Below are positions 18,811-27,119 of a stretch of 41,771 nucleotides of DNA, one piece after another. The translations under genes were made by a program, and so were the position numbers. The DNA lies in the NCBI GenBank assembly GCA_937870635.1, contig CALMZP010000094.1, positions 1-41,771 on the forward strand, given 5' to 3'. The notes beneath the pieces are model-generated. The model was given only the letters and a program-made list of their open reading frames with translations, was not told where the DNA came from and did not search any database. Source of the stretch: an uncultured Acidobacteriota bacterium (GTDB taxonomy: Bacteria > Acidobacteriota > Thermoanaerobaculia > Gp7-AA8). How positions within the stretch are numbered: position 1 is the first letter of the stretch; every line of letters begins with the position of its first letter.

Positions 18811-19898
18811 TGCTGTATCACTTCCTGTATCCACTGCGGGACGTCATCTCCGGCTTCAACGTATTCCGGTACGTCACCACCCGCACCGCATTCGCCGCGC
18901 TCACGGCGCTGATGATCTCCTTCATCCTCGGTCCCTGGCTGATCGAGCGCATGCGGCGCATCAAGCTCGGCCAGTTCATCCGCGAAGAGGGGCCGCGTTC
19001 GCATCAGCAGAAGGCCGGCACGCCCACCATGGGCGGCATCCTCATCAACGTCGCCATCCTGATCCCGACGATCCTGTGGGCGGACATCCTCAACCCGTAC
19101 ATCTGGATCGTGCTGTTCGTGACGTTCGCCTACGGCGTGATCGGATTCATCGACGACTACCGCAAGCTGGCCAAAAAGCAGAACCTCGGCCTCACCGCGA
19201 AAGAGAAGTTCACGGCGCAGTTCGGCGTGGCTCTTCTGGCGGGCCTGGCGATCGCTTATCTGCCGAGCATTCACAACAACTACTCGACCGTCATCACCTT
19301 CCCGTTCCTCAAGGAGATCGTCCTCGACCTCGGGCCGCTGTACATCCTGTTCGTCATGATCATCATCGTCGGCGCATCGAACGCCGTGAATCTGACGGAT
19401 GGTCTCGACGGCCTGGCGATCGGGACGACGCTGATCGCCGCGGTGACGTACACGGCGCTGACGTACGCGGCCGGACACTTCCGCATTGCCGATTACCTGA
19501 AGATCGCCTGGGTTCCCCAGACGAGCGAGCTGGCGGTGTTCTGCGGCGCGATGGTGGGCGCGTCGCTCGGCTTCCTCTGGTTCAACGCCCATCCCGCCGA
19601 GATCTTCATGGGCGACGTAGGTTCGCTCGCTCTCGGCGGCGCGATCGGCACGCTGGCGGTCATGATCAAACAGGAGCTCCTGCTCGTGCTCGTCGGCGGC
19701 CTGTTCGTCATCGAGGCGCTGTCGGTCATCCTGCAGGTGGCGTCGTTCAAGCTGACCGGCAGGCGGATTTTCAAGATGTCGCCGATTCACCATCATTTCG
19801 AGCTGTCGGGCTGGCGGGAGACGAAGGTCGTCGTCCGCTTCTGGATTATCGCAATCATCTTCGCGCTGTTGAGTCTTGCGACACTGAAGCTGCGGTAA
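18810..19898 (+). CDS. mraY: Phospho-MurNAc-pentapeptide translocase MraY
   Basis: Integral membrane enzyme transferring phospho-MurNAc-pentapeptide from UDP to undecaprenyl phosphate, giving lipid I. The 362-aa protein has about ten membrane helices. Conserved motifs are the early PTMGGI, the aspartate motif GFIDDYRKL, NLTDGLDGLA, and the C-terminal PIHHHFELSGW histidine motif. The start overlaps the murF stop. The TAA stop at 19896-19898 runs directly into a heptamer array. Confidence 0.97.
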   Translation: MLYHFLYPLRDVISGFNVFRYVTTRTAFAALTALMISFILGPWLIERMRRIKLGQFIREEGPRSHQQKAGTPTMGGILINVAILIPTILWADILNPYIWIVLFVTFAYGVIGFIDDYRKLAKKQNLGLTAKEKFTAQFGVALLAGLAIAYLPSIHNNYSTVITFPFLKEIVLDLGPLYILFVMIIIVGASNAVNLTDGLDGLAIGTTLIAAVTYTALTYAAGHFRIADYLKIAWVPQTSELAVFCGAMVGASLGFLWFNAHPAEIFMGDVGSLALGGAIGTLAVMIKQELLLVLVGGLFVIEALSVILQVASFKLTGRRIFKMSPIHHHFELSGWRETKVVVRFWIIAIIFALLSLATLKLR

Positions 19899-19958
19899 AC
19901 GAGTAACGGGTGACGAGTAACGAGTGACGAGTGGAGCCGCGGGCGATCCCGCCCGCGG
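19899..19958. repeat. Heptamer array plus GC palindrome between mraY and murD
   Basis: Five 7-bp units (ACGAGTA, ACGGGTG, ACGAGTA, ACGAGTG, ACGAGTG) at 19899-19933 directly follow the mraY stop. They are followed by a copy of the 24-bp-type element with a perfect nine-base stem, CCGCGGGCG / CGCCCGCGG, at 19937-19958. Units carry TAA or TGA, so the array stops all three plus-strand frames. Confidence 0.9.
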
Positions 19959-19976
19959 ACAAAGAGTCAGGGGCAA

Positions 19977-21296
19977 ATGAAGAATCTGGTGGTGGGTGCG
20001 GGGAAGAGCGGGGTGGCCGCGGCCAATTTTCTGGCGCGCCGCGGGGAGGGCGTCGTCCTTTCCGACAGCAACCCGTCTCCCTCCCTTCCATACGAGATCG
20101 ACAGCGCCGTGGTGCGCCTCTTCGGCCCGCAGGACTCCGGTCTTCTCGACAACGTCCATCGAATCGTTCTCAGCCCGGGCGTTCCGACGACGATCCCGCT
20201 CCTTCGCGAAGCGGCGGCGCGCGGGATTCCGGTCGTGGGTGAGATCGAGCTCGGATTCCAGCATCTCAACGGCAGCGTCATCGCCGTGACCGGCTCGAAC
20301 GGCAAGTCGACGACGACGGCTCTCATCGGAGAGATTCTCCGCATTGCCGGCCGCCAGCCGATCGTGGCCGGCAACATCGGAGAGCCTCTGATCGCGGTGA
20401 TCGATCCGGAGAAGCCGCGGACGTACGTTCTCGAGCTCTCGTCGTTCCAGCTGGAGACGGTGGAGACGTTCCGTGCAAACGTGGCGCTCCTTCTCAACAT
20501 CACGCCTGATCACATGGACCGTTATCCGAATTTCGACGCCTATGCCGCGGCGAAGTATCGGATCTTCCGCAACCAGCAGCCGGGGGACGTGGCGATCGTG
20601 AACGCGTCCGACCGCCGTGCGGATACGCGCGACGGCAGGATCCGGGTGTGGAAGTTCTCCGCGACGCAGAAGGTCGAGGAAGGGGCGTGGCTCGACGGCG
20701 AGGAGATGGTGCTTTCCATCGATGGAGAGGAGCGCCGGATCCCGCGTGTTGCGCTGAAGCTTCAGGGAAACGCGAACGTCGAGAACGCCCTCGCGGCGTG
20801 GCTGGCGGCGCGCGCCGCGGGTGTCGGCGACATCGAGGTGCAGATTGCCTTCGGCACGTTTGCCGGCCTGCCGCACCGCATGGTCCTCGTCCGCGACCAG
20901 GGTGGCGTGAAGTGGATCAACGACTCCAAAGGCACGAATGTCGACGCCACGCTCAAATCGCTCGAAGGCTTTCCGCCGGCCAGCGTGATTCTGATTCTCG
21001 GCGGCAAGGACAAGGCGGGAGAGTTCGAGAAGATGCGTGACCTCGTGTCGTCTCGGGCCCGCGCGGTGCTGACGATCGGCGCCGCCGCCGGCCGCATCGG
21101 CTCCGCTCTGCAAGGCTCGACCGAGATCGTGAACGCCGGCGACATGCAGCACGCCGTCGATTGGGCAGCGAAGAACGCGCGCAAGGGAGAGACGGTGCTG
21201 CTCTCACCGGCATGCGCAAGCTTCGATCAGTACAGAAACTTCGAGCATCGCGGTCAGCACTTCGAGGAGTTGGTCAGTAACATCGGTGAACGGTGA
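19977..21296 (+). CDS. murD: UDP-MurNAc-L-alanine:D-glutamate ligase
   Basis: Adds D-glutamate to UDP-MurNAc-L-Ala in the cytoplasm. The 439-aa protein has a Rossmann-like N-terminal domain, the P-loop GSNGKSTTT (106-114), the NITPDHMDRY motif, and a C-terminal domain with NDSKGTNVDAT and SPACASFDQYRNFEHRG. The ATG at 19977 has a modest AGGGGC upstream. The last codons (GGT GAA CGG TGA) lie inside the first two GGTGAAC heptamers of the following array, so the C-terminal GER and the stop codon are formed by repeat sequence. Confidence 0.97.
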   Translation: MKNLVVGAGKSGVAAANFLARRGEGVVLSDSNPSPSLPYEIDSAVVRLFGPQDSGLLDNVHRIVLSPGVPTTIPLLREAAARGIPVVGEIELGFQHLNGSVIAVTGSNGKSTTTALIGEILRIAGRQPIVAGNIGEPLIAVIDPEKPRTYVLELSSFQLETVETFRANVALLLNITPDHMDRYPNFDAYAAAKYRIFRNQQPGDVAIVNASDRRADTRDGRIRVWKFSATQKVEEGAWLDGEEMVLSIDGEERRIPRVALKLQGNANVENALAAWLAARAAGVGDIEVQIAFGTFAGLPHRMVLVRDQGGVKWINDSKGTNVDATLKSLEGFPPASVILILGGKDKAGEFEKMRDLVSSRARAVLTIGAAAGRIGSALQGSTEIVNAGDMQHAVDWAAKNARKGETVLLSPACASFDQYRNFEHRGQHFEELVSNIGER

Positions 21297-21319
21297 ACGG
21301 GTAACGGTGAACGGGTAAC
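21285..21319. repeat. GGTGAAC/GGGTAAC heptamer array overlapping the murD stop
   Basis: Five 7-bp units: GGTGAAC, GGTGAAC, GGGTAAC, GGTGAAC, GGGTAAC. The murD stop codon (21294-21296) lies in the second unit. No inverted partner is visible here. The array fills most of the 33-bp gap to ftsW. Confidence 0.9.
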
Positions 21320-21329
21320 GATTGAGATC

Positions 21330-22427
21330 ATGAGCAGAAAACTAACCTACGACACGTGGCTGTTCGGCGCGGCGATGCTCATCGTCGTGGTCGGCATCGT
21401 CATGATCTACAGCGCGTCGGCGATCATCGCCACGCAGCGCTTTGGCGCTGGCTCGCCGTACTACTTCATGACGAAGCAGCTCGTGTGGCTGGGCGCGGGT
21501 GCGCTGGCCATGTTTCTTCTCATGCATCTCGACAGCTCGCTTCTCGCGGAGCGCCGGCTGATCTATCTGGCGCTGGTGGTCGTGGTGATCGGCCTGACGG
21601 CGGCGCTTTTCCAGTCGCCGATCAACGGCACCCATCGCTGGATCGTCACTCCGTGGTTCCACCTCCAGCCTTCGGAGTTCGCGAAGCCGGTGCTGATCGT
21701 GTTCGTCGCGTCGTATCTGGCGCGGCGCGAGGATCGGATCAACGAGCTGACGGTCACGCTGCTGCCGCTTCTCTGCGTGGTCATCCTCGTTTCCGGCCTG
21801 ATCGTTCTCGGCCGCGACTTCGGCACCGCATCGCTGCTGATCGTGGTCTGTGCGGCCATGGTCTTCGCGGCCGGCCTGTCGTGGCGCCTCATCGGACTTT
21901 TCGGGGCGGCGTTCATCCCGGCTGCGATCGCGCTGGTCTTCGGCGCGGCGTACCGGCGCGACCGGCTGTTCGCATTCCTGAATCCGGAAGCCGATCCGCT
22001 GGGCAAGGGCTTCCAGGCGCTGCAGTCGCTGATCGCGCTCGGCACCGGCGGCTTTCATGGCCTCGGCCTCGGCAACGGCCGGCAGAAACTCTTCTTCCTG
22101 CCGGAGCCTCACACCGATTTCATCTTCTCGATCATCGGGGAGGAGCTCGGCTTCATCGGCGCGGCCCTGCTCCTGGCGCTGTTCGGATTTCTGGCGTGGC
22201 GCGGGCTTCGGATCGCGCAGCGCAGCAACAACCGCTTCGCGTTCTACGCGGCGCTGGGGCTGACGCTGATGATCGTGATGCAGGCGCTGATCAACATGAG
22301 CGTGGCGCTGTGCCTTCTTCCGACGAAGGGCATTTCGCTGCCGCTGGTCAGCTATGGCGGGTCATCGCTGATCGCCAGCCTGGTGGCGATCGGAATTCTT
22401 CTGAATCTTTCGCAGCAGACCAACTGA
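21330..22427 (+). CDS. ftsW: Septal peptidoglycan polymerase FtsW (SEDS family)
   Basis: SEDS-family lipid II glycosyltransferase that works with FtsI at the septum. The 365-aa protein has about ten membrane helices. Family motifs include SPINGTHRWI, FHLQPSEFAKP, GRDFGTASLL and PEPHTDFIFSIIGEELG; the Asp of HTDFIF corresponds to the catalytic aspartate of the SEDS family. The C-terminus has PLVSYGGSSL. It is distinguished from RodA by its place in the dcw cluster; a second SEDS protein (RodA) is encoded at 31508-32608. murG starts seven bases after its stop. Confidence 0.95.
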   Translation: MSRKLTYDTWLFGAAMLIVVVGIVMIYSASAIIATQRFGAGSPYYFMTKQLVWLGAGALAMFLLMHLDSSLLAERRLIYLALVVVVIGLTAALFQSPINGTHRWIVTPWFHLQPSEFAKPVLIVFVASYLARREDRINELTVTLLPLLCVVILVSGLIVLGRDFGTASLLIVVCAAMVFAAGLSWRLIGLFGAAFIPAAIALVFGAAYRRDRLFAFLNPEADPLGKGFQALQSLIALGTGGFHGLGLGNGRQKLFFLPEPHTDFIFSIIGEELGFIGAALLLALFGFLAWRGLRIAQRSNNRFAFYAALGLTLMIVMQALINMSVALCLLPTKGISLPLVSYGGSSLIASLVAIGILLNLSQQTN

Positions 22428-22434
22428 GGGCGAC

Positions 22435-23610
22435 ATGGGCGAGATGGGCGGGACGAAGACACTGATGATCGCCGGCGGCGGCACGGGGGGGCACATCTAC
22501 CCGGCCATCGCCATCGCCCGAGGCTATGTCGAGCGCGATCCGTCGCGCCGGGTGGTCTTCGTCGGGACCGAGAAAGGCCTCGAGAAGACGATCGTCCCGA
22601 AGGCTGGTTTTCCGCTCGAGTTCATCTCCGTGGGAGGGCTGAAGGGAAAAGGCGGACTCGACCTGCTTCGCAACCTGGCGCGCCTGCCGGTGGGATTTTT
22701 CCAGGCGTGGAGGGTGGTCGGACGGCACAAGCCGTCGATCGTTCTCGGAGTCGGCGGCTATTCGTCCGGGCCCGTCCTCGCGGCTGCGTGGATGCGGGGG
22801 ATTCCCACGATGATTCACGAGCAGAACGCGTATCCCGGCCTGACGAACCGGATGCTCGCAAAGTTTGTGAGGGCGGTGGCCGTGGCGTTCGCCGATGCGT
22901 TGCCGCGCCTGAAGCGGACAGACGGTGTCGTCACCGGAAACCCGATCCGCAGAGAATTCTTCGAAGCAGGTGGAGCGCGGGCGATCCCGCCCGCAAACAG
23001 TGGAGCGCGGGCGACCCCGCCCGCGGGTTCTTCGTCCCAGGGCGCGGGCGGGGTCGCCCGCGCTCCAAAGCGTCGCCTTCTCCTCTTCGGTGGCAGCCAG
23101 GGATCCCGGATCCTGAACGACACGATGACCGGCGCGCTGCTCTTTCTGGCGCGCCTGAAGGACGAGCTGGAGATCGTTCACCAGACCGGGCCGGACGAAC
23201 TGAAGAAGGTGCAGGAGGCCTACCGCAGCTCGCCGTTCACGAACGCGCGTGTGGTGCCGTACCTCGATCCGATCGTCGGCGAGATTGCGGCGGCGGATTT
23301 CATCGTGTCGCGCGCCGGTGCGATGACGATCGGCGAGCTCTCCGCGATCGGACGGGCGGCCATCCTCGTGCCCTTTGCGGCGGCCACGAACAACCATCAG
23401 GAGCTCAACGCACGCGTCGTGGAGTCGGCAGGCGGCGCGGTGGTGATCACCGAAAAGGAGCTCACGCCGGAGCGCCTGGCTGCAGCGATCACGAGCATCG
23501 CCAGCGATCCGGAGCGCGCCCGGCGGATGGGCGAAGCTTCGCGAAAGCTCGCCAGTCCCGAAGCAACCGACAGAATCGTCGATTTCATTGAAAAGATTCA
23601 GAGAAATTAA
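22435..23610 (+). CDS. murG: UDP-GlcNAc:lipid I GlcNAc transferase MurG
   Basis: GT28-family enzyme at the inner face of the membrane making lipid II. The 391-aa protein has the glycine loops GGGTGGHI (14-21) and FGGSQGSR, and the acceptor/donor motifs GVGGYSSGP, HEQNAYPGLTNR and NNHQELNA. Between the two Rossmann domains, after VTGNPIRREFFEA, there is an extra Ala/Pro/Gly-rich stretch (about residues 179-211). It is encoded by two direct copies and one inverted copy of the 24-bp palindromic element, so the linker is about 25 residues longer than usual while catalytic motifs are intact. ATG 22435 or the in-frame ATG 22444 may be the start. Confidence 0.97.
   Translation: MGEMGGTKTLMIAGGGTGGHIYPAIAIARGYVERDPSRRVVFVGTEKGLEKTIVPKAGFPLEFISVGGLKGKGGLDLLRNLARLPVGFFQAWRVVGRHKPSIVLGVGGYSSGPVLAAAWMRGIPTMIHEQNAYPGLTNRMLAKFVRAVAVAFADALPRLKRTDGVVTGNPIRREFFEAGGARAIPPANSGARATPPAGSSSQGAGGVARAPKRRLLLFGGSQGSRILNDTMTGALLFLARLKDELEIVHQTGPDELKKVQEAYRSSPFTNARVVPYLDPIVGEIAAADFIVSRAGAMTIGELSAIGRAAILVPFAAATNNHQELNARVVESAGGAVVITEKELTPERLAAAITSIASDPERARRMGEASRKLASPEATDRIVDFIEKIQRN
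22971..23067 (+). repeat. Triple 24-bp palindromic element inside murG
   Basis: Direct copies at 22971-22994 and 23001-23024, six bases apart, and an inverted copy at 23044-23067 that is the exact reverse complement of copy 2. Each direct copy is read as GARAIPPA or GARATPPA, the same frame as the carB copy; the inverted copy reads GGVARAP. The total insertion is in frame. Confidence 0.93.
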
Positions 23611-23664
23611 TTGCTTTGCATGAATCGCATACTTAAAATTCAAAATAACGACGCCACGAATCGA

Positions 23665-25017
23665 ATGAATTTTGGTGATATAAAAAAAGTGCATTTCGTC
23701 GGCATCGGCGGAATCGGCATGAGTGGCATCGCCGAGATTCTCTCGGAGGCCGGCGTATCCGTGTCCGGTTGCGATCTGAAACCCTCCGCCGCGGGCGACC
23801 TGCTGCGAAGCCGCGGCATCTCCGTCTCCGCCGGCCATGATCCTTCGCACCTCGATGGCGTCGACCTGGTGGTCATGACCGCCGCGGTCAAAGGCGTGAA
23901 CCGCGAGATCGACGAAGCGCGCAAGCGCGGCATCCGCGTGATGCGCCGCTCGGAGATGCTCGGAGAGCTCGTCAATGCCAGGCGTTCCATCGGCGTCTCC
24001 GGCACCCACGGCAAAACGACGACGTCATCGATGATCGCGGTCATCCTCGGCGAAGCCGGCCTCGATCCCACGGTGCTCATCGGAGGCATGCTCCGGAACA
24101 TCGGCGGCAACGCGAAAACCGGCGGCGGCGAGTTTCTCGTCGTCGAAGCGGATGAATACGACCGCACGTTTCACCACCTCCATCCCGAGCTGGCCGTGGT
24201 GACGAACATCGAGGCGGATCACCTCGAGTACTACGGCAGCTTCGAGAACATCCTCGAGGCGTTCCGCGTCTTTCTCGAGGGCATCCGTCCCGGCGGCTCT
24301 GTCATCGCGTGCGTCGACGATCCCTCTGTTGCGGAGCTGGTGAAAGAGATCAAGGGACGCGTCATCGGCTACGGATTGTCGGCCGAAGCTGAGCTGCGCG
24401 CGACGAACCTTCAGTTCGACGAGCGCGGCTCCACGTTCGACGTGTCGGGTGTGGGCTCCTTCCGGCTCTTCGTTCCCGGCGAGCACAACGTCCGCAATGC
24501 GCTCGGCGCCATCGGCGCCGCCCGCGAGCTCGGCCTCGACGCCGCCGTGATCGCCCGCGGCCTTACCCGATTCCTCGGCGTCGACCGCCGCTTCCAGATT
24601 CTCGGCGAGTATTCAGGCGCCATCGTCGTCGACGATTACGCGCATCATCCTACCGAGATCCGGGCGACGCTCAGCGCCGCGCGGCGCGGTTATCCCGAGC
24701 GCCGCATCGTGGCGCTCTTCCAGCCGCACCTCTATTCGCGTACGCGCGATTTCGCCGGCGACTTCGCCGCGGCGCTCCGCGTGGCCGACGTCGCTCTCGT
24801 CTCTCCGATCTACGCCGCGCGCGAAGAGCCGATCTCCGGCATCACGGCCCGGCTGATTGCCGAGGCGGCGGAGGGGATCGAGTTCATCGAGAAGACGAAT
24901 GAGGAGATCGCGGCGGACATGCGCACACGCCTCCGCGCGAACGACGTCTTCATCACCATGGGTGCCGGCGACGTCCATACCATCGCCGAGGCGCTCGTCG
25001 CCGGAGGTGCCGCGTGA
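23665..25017 (+). CDS. murC: UDP-MurNAc:L-alanine ligase
   Basis: Adds the first L-alanine of the stem peptide. The 450-aa protein has the N-terminal loop HFVGIGGIGMSGIAE, the P-loop GTHGKTTT (113-120), the EADEYDRTFHHL motif, and a C-terminal DDYAHHPTEI motif. The frame is open upstream; in-frame ATG 23620 would add 15 residues (MNRILKIQNNDATNR) encoded by an AT-rich stretch resembling decayed CAAAATT repeats, so I prefer ATG 23665. Neither start has a clear Shine-Dalgarno. The stop overlaps the ftsQ GTG. murB, often next in dcw clusters, is missing. Confidence 0.96.
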   Translation: MNFGDIKKVHFVGIGGIGMSGIAEILSEAGVSVSGCDLKPSAAGDLLRSRGISVSAGHDPSHLDGVDLVVMTAAVKGVNREIDEARKRGIRVMRRSEMLGELVNARRSIGVSGTHGKTTTSSMIAVILGEAGLDPTVLIGGMLRNIGGNAKTGGGEFLVVEADEYDRTFHHLHPELAVVTNIEADHLEYYGSFENILEAFRVFLEGIRPGGSVIACVDDPSVAELVKEIKGRVIGYGLSAEAELRATNLQFDERGSTFDVSGVGSFRLFVPGEHNVRNALGAIGAARELGLDAAVIARGLTRFLGVDRRFQILGEYSGAIVVDDYAHHPTEIRATLSAARRGYPERRIVALFQPHLYSRTRDFAGDFAAALRVADVALVSPIYAAREEPISGITARLIAEAAEGIEFIEKTNEEIAADMRTRLRANDVFITMGAGDVHTIAEALVAGGAA

Positions 25018-25844
25018 ACGGCATGGACTCGACGCAGCCGCGTTTCCTCAGGCCGATCGATGTTGCGCGCATCCGGCGCAATCAGAACAAGATTCACGTC
25101 CAGCAGGTGCTGCGCATCGCGCGGACGGTGGTTCTCGTCCTCGTGGCAATTCTGGCCGGCTTCTGGATCTACCGCCGCACGCAGTCCGATCTCCGCTTCG
25201 CGGTGAAGTCGATCGAGGTCGCCGGCATCGTGCACACGCCGCGAGCCGAGATCGACCGGATCACGGAGCGCTACGTCGGGACGAATCTCTTCCGCATCGA
25301 CATCGCCAACGTGCAGCGGGACCTCCGCGAACTCTCGTGGATCAGCCGCATCGAGATCGAGAAGAAGCTTCCCGACACGCTCAAGATCCGCGTCATGGAG
25401 CGCACGCCGATCGCGCTCGCGCTCATGGGCTCGGAGCTTCGCTACGTCGACGAGCACGGAATCGCCTTCGCGACGCTCTCCCCGGCGGTCGGGAATCCCG
25501 ATCTTCCCCTCATCAGCGGAGCAAAAGATGCGGACCTCGAGCGCTGTGTGGCGGTGCTGCGCGAGATCGCGCGCCTCGATCCTCTCGTCTACTCGCGAAT
25601 CTCCGAAGTGAAACCGCTTCCTCCCGATGCATTCGCTCTTTTCGACCGCGAACTGGGCGCCTTCGTCTACGCATCGGCGAAAGACCTGTCAGCCAAGTGG
25701 CGCTCGCTGCACGCCGTCGCGCGCGCCGAGCGCCTGGGCCGCGGATCGATCGCTTATGCGGACCTGCGATTCAACGACCGGATCGTCATCAAACCTCGAG
25801 AGGGTAGTGCCCTCGACCAAGGAGCCACCCATGGCACGAACTGA
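25014..25844 (+). CDS. ftsQ: Cell division protein FtsQ
   Basis: Bitopic divisome protein recruiting FtsL/FtsB and FtsWI. The 276-aa protein has a basic cytoplasmic N-terminus (1-35), one membrane helix (about 36-54: TVVLVLVAILAGFWIY), a POTRA domain (about 62-131, ending LKIRVMERTPIA) and an FtsQ beta domain to about residue 245, then a short polar tail. The GTG start at 25014 overlaps the murC stop as GTGA; an ATG at 25023 is an alternative. The 3' end overlaps the start of ftsA by 14 bases and carries its AAGGAG ribosome-binding site. Confidence 0.93.
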   Translation: MNGMDSTQPRFLRPIDVARIRRNQNKIHVQQVLRIARTVVLVLVAILAGFWIYRRTQSDLRFAVKSIEVAGIVHTPRAEIDRITERYVGTNLFRIDIANVQRDLRELSWISRIEIEKKLPDTLKIRVMERTPIALALMGSELRYVDEHGIAFATLSPAVGNPDLPLISGAKDADLERCVAVLREIARLDPLVYSRISEVKPLPPDAFALFDRELGAFVYASAKDLSAKWRSLHAVARAERLGRGSIAYADLRFNDRIVIKPREGSALDQGATHGTN

Positions 25845-27060
25845 AGACCGCTACGTTGTCTCCCTCGACCTCGGTACCTCCAAGGCCTGTGTGCTCGTCG
25901 GCGAAGTGAACGACCGCGGCCAACTGGAGATCATCGGCAAAGGCACCGCGCCGATGAAAGGTACCCGCCGAGGCAACATCATCAACCTCGATCAGGCCAT
26001 CGACGCCGTGAAGAAGGCGGTCGACGAGGCGGAGGTGATGGCGGGAGTGCAGATCGAGTCGACGTATGTGGGGGTGGCCGGCGATCACATCCGCTCGGTC
26101 AACTCGCGCGGCGTCGTATCCATCGCCGGAAAGAATCGCGAGATCAGCCGCGAGGACATCGACCGCGTCATCGAAGCGTCGAAGTCGATCAATGTCCCGG
26201 CGGAGCTCGAGCTCCTGCATGTGATCCCCCGCGAGTTCGTCGTCGACGGGCAGGATGGCATCCACGACCCGGTGGGGATGACCGCGCAGCGCCTCGAGGC
26301 GAACGTGCACATCGTCACCGGCGCGCGCACGCACAATCAGAATGTTCTGACGTGCGTGAACAAGGCCGGGATCGCCGTGCAGGAGCTCGTGCTCGAGCAG
26401 CTCGCGGCGGCGGAAGCGGTCCTCACTCACGACGAGCGCGAGATGGGAGTGCTTCTCATGGACCTCGGCGCCGGAACGACGGACTACGCCGTGTTTCTCG
26501 AAGGCAACGTGGTGCACACCAACGTGCTGCCGGTCGGTGCGGGTCATTTCACCTCGGACATCTCGGTCGTGCTGCGGACGCCGATGGAGGATGCGGAGCG
26601 GATCAAGAAGCGCTACGGCTGCGCGCTGTCATCGCTCGTGACGAGCGACGATCCGATCGAGGTGCCGACCGTCGGCGGCCGCGCGCCGAAGATCCTGTCG
26701 CGGCAGGAGCTGACCGGCATCCTCGAGCCGCGCGCGGCGGAAATCGCTAAGCTCGTCTATCGCGATCTCGAGAAAGTAGGCCTGGACAAGGAGATCCGCT
26801 CCGGAGTGGTCGTCGTCGGCGGAGGAGCGGAGATGGACGGCATGACCGAGATGATCGAGCAGTGCTTCGATCAGCAGGCGCGCAAGGGTGTGCCGCGCGG
26901 CCTGGGCGGTCTTGCCGACACGGTCAATGGACCCGAGTGGGCGGCGGCCGCGGGGCTGCTGCTGTGGGGATTCCGGCACCAGAAGGCAGTGCGCAAGCGT
27001 CCGCGGCGCGGGCTGGCGAAAGTCGCCGAGTCCGTACGTTCGTGGTTCATCGCTGAATGA
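25831..27060 (+). CDS. ftsA: Cell division protein FtsA
   Basis: Actin-like ATPase that tethers FtsZ to the membrane. The 409-aa protein has the phosphate 1 motif SLDLGTSK (11-18) and phosphate 2 motif DLGAGTTD (211-218). The inserted 1C domain contains the conserved VTGA and NVLTCVNKAG region. The C-terminal end (about 393-409, LAKVAESVRSWF) is the usual amphipathic membrane-targeting helix. The start is the ATG at 25831 because AAGGAG lies six bases upstream (25819-25824) and the protein begins with the family N-terminus; the open frame upstream belongs to ftsQ in another phase. ftsZ follows after 59 bp. Confidence 0.97.
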   Translation: MARTEDRYVVSLDLGTSKACVLVGEVNDRGQLEIIGKGTAPMKGTRRGNIINLDQAIDAVKKAVDEAEVMAGVQIESTYVGVAGDHIRSVNSRGVVSIAGKNREISREDIDRVIEASKSINVPAELELLHVIPREFVVDGQDGIHDPVGMTAQRLEANVHIVTGARTHNQNVLTCVNKAGIAVQELVLEQLAAAEAVLTHDEREMGVLLMDLGAGTTDYAVFLEGNVVHTNVLPVGAGHFTSDISVVLRTPMEDAERIKKRYGCALSSLVTSDDPIEVPTVGGRAPKILSRQELTGILEPRAAEIAKLVYRDLEKVGLDKEIRSGVVVVGGGAEMDGMTEMIEQCFDQQARKGVPRGLGGLADTVNGPEWAAAAGLLLWGFRHQKAVRKRPRRGLAKVAESVRSWFIAE

Positions 27061-27071
27061 GACGCAAAAAA

Positions 27072-27113
27072 TTGATTTGAAACCAGTATCGAAATCTGTA
27101 AGATCCCAGGAGA
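27072..27113 (+). promoter_or_regulatory. Possible ftsZ promoter and strong ribosome-binding site
   Basis: The AT-rich ftsA-ftsZ gap holds TTGAAA (27077-27082), 16 bp, TAAGAT (27099-27104), and an overlapping alternative TTGATT (27072-27077), 17 bp, TCTGTA. AGGAGA at 27108-27113 sits six bases before the ftsZ ATG. The ribosome-binding site is convincing. The promoter is moderate because transcription would start very near it. Confidence 0.45.
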
Positions 27114-27119
27114 CGGTAA

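Noticed and set aside
22971-23067. murG disrupted or frameshifted by the palindromic insertion
   Set aside because: The insertion keeps the reading frame, both Rossmann domains and all glycine loops are intact, and the extra residues fall in the interdomain linker.
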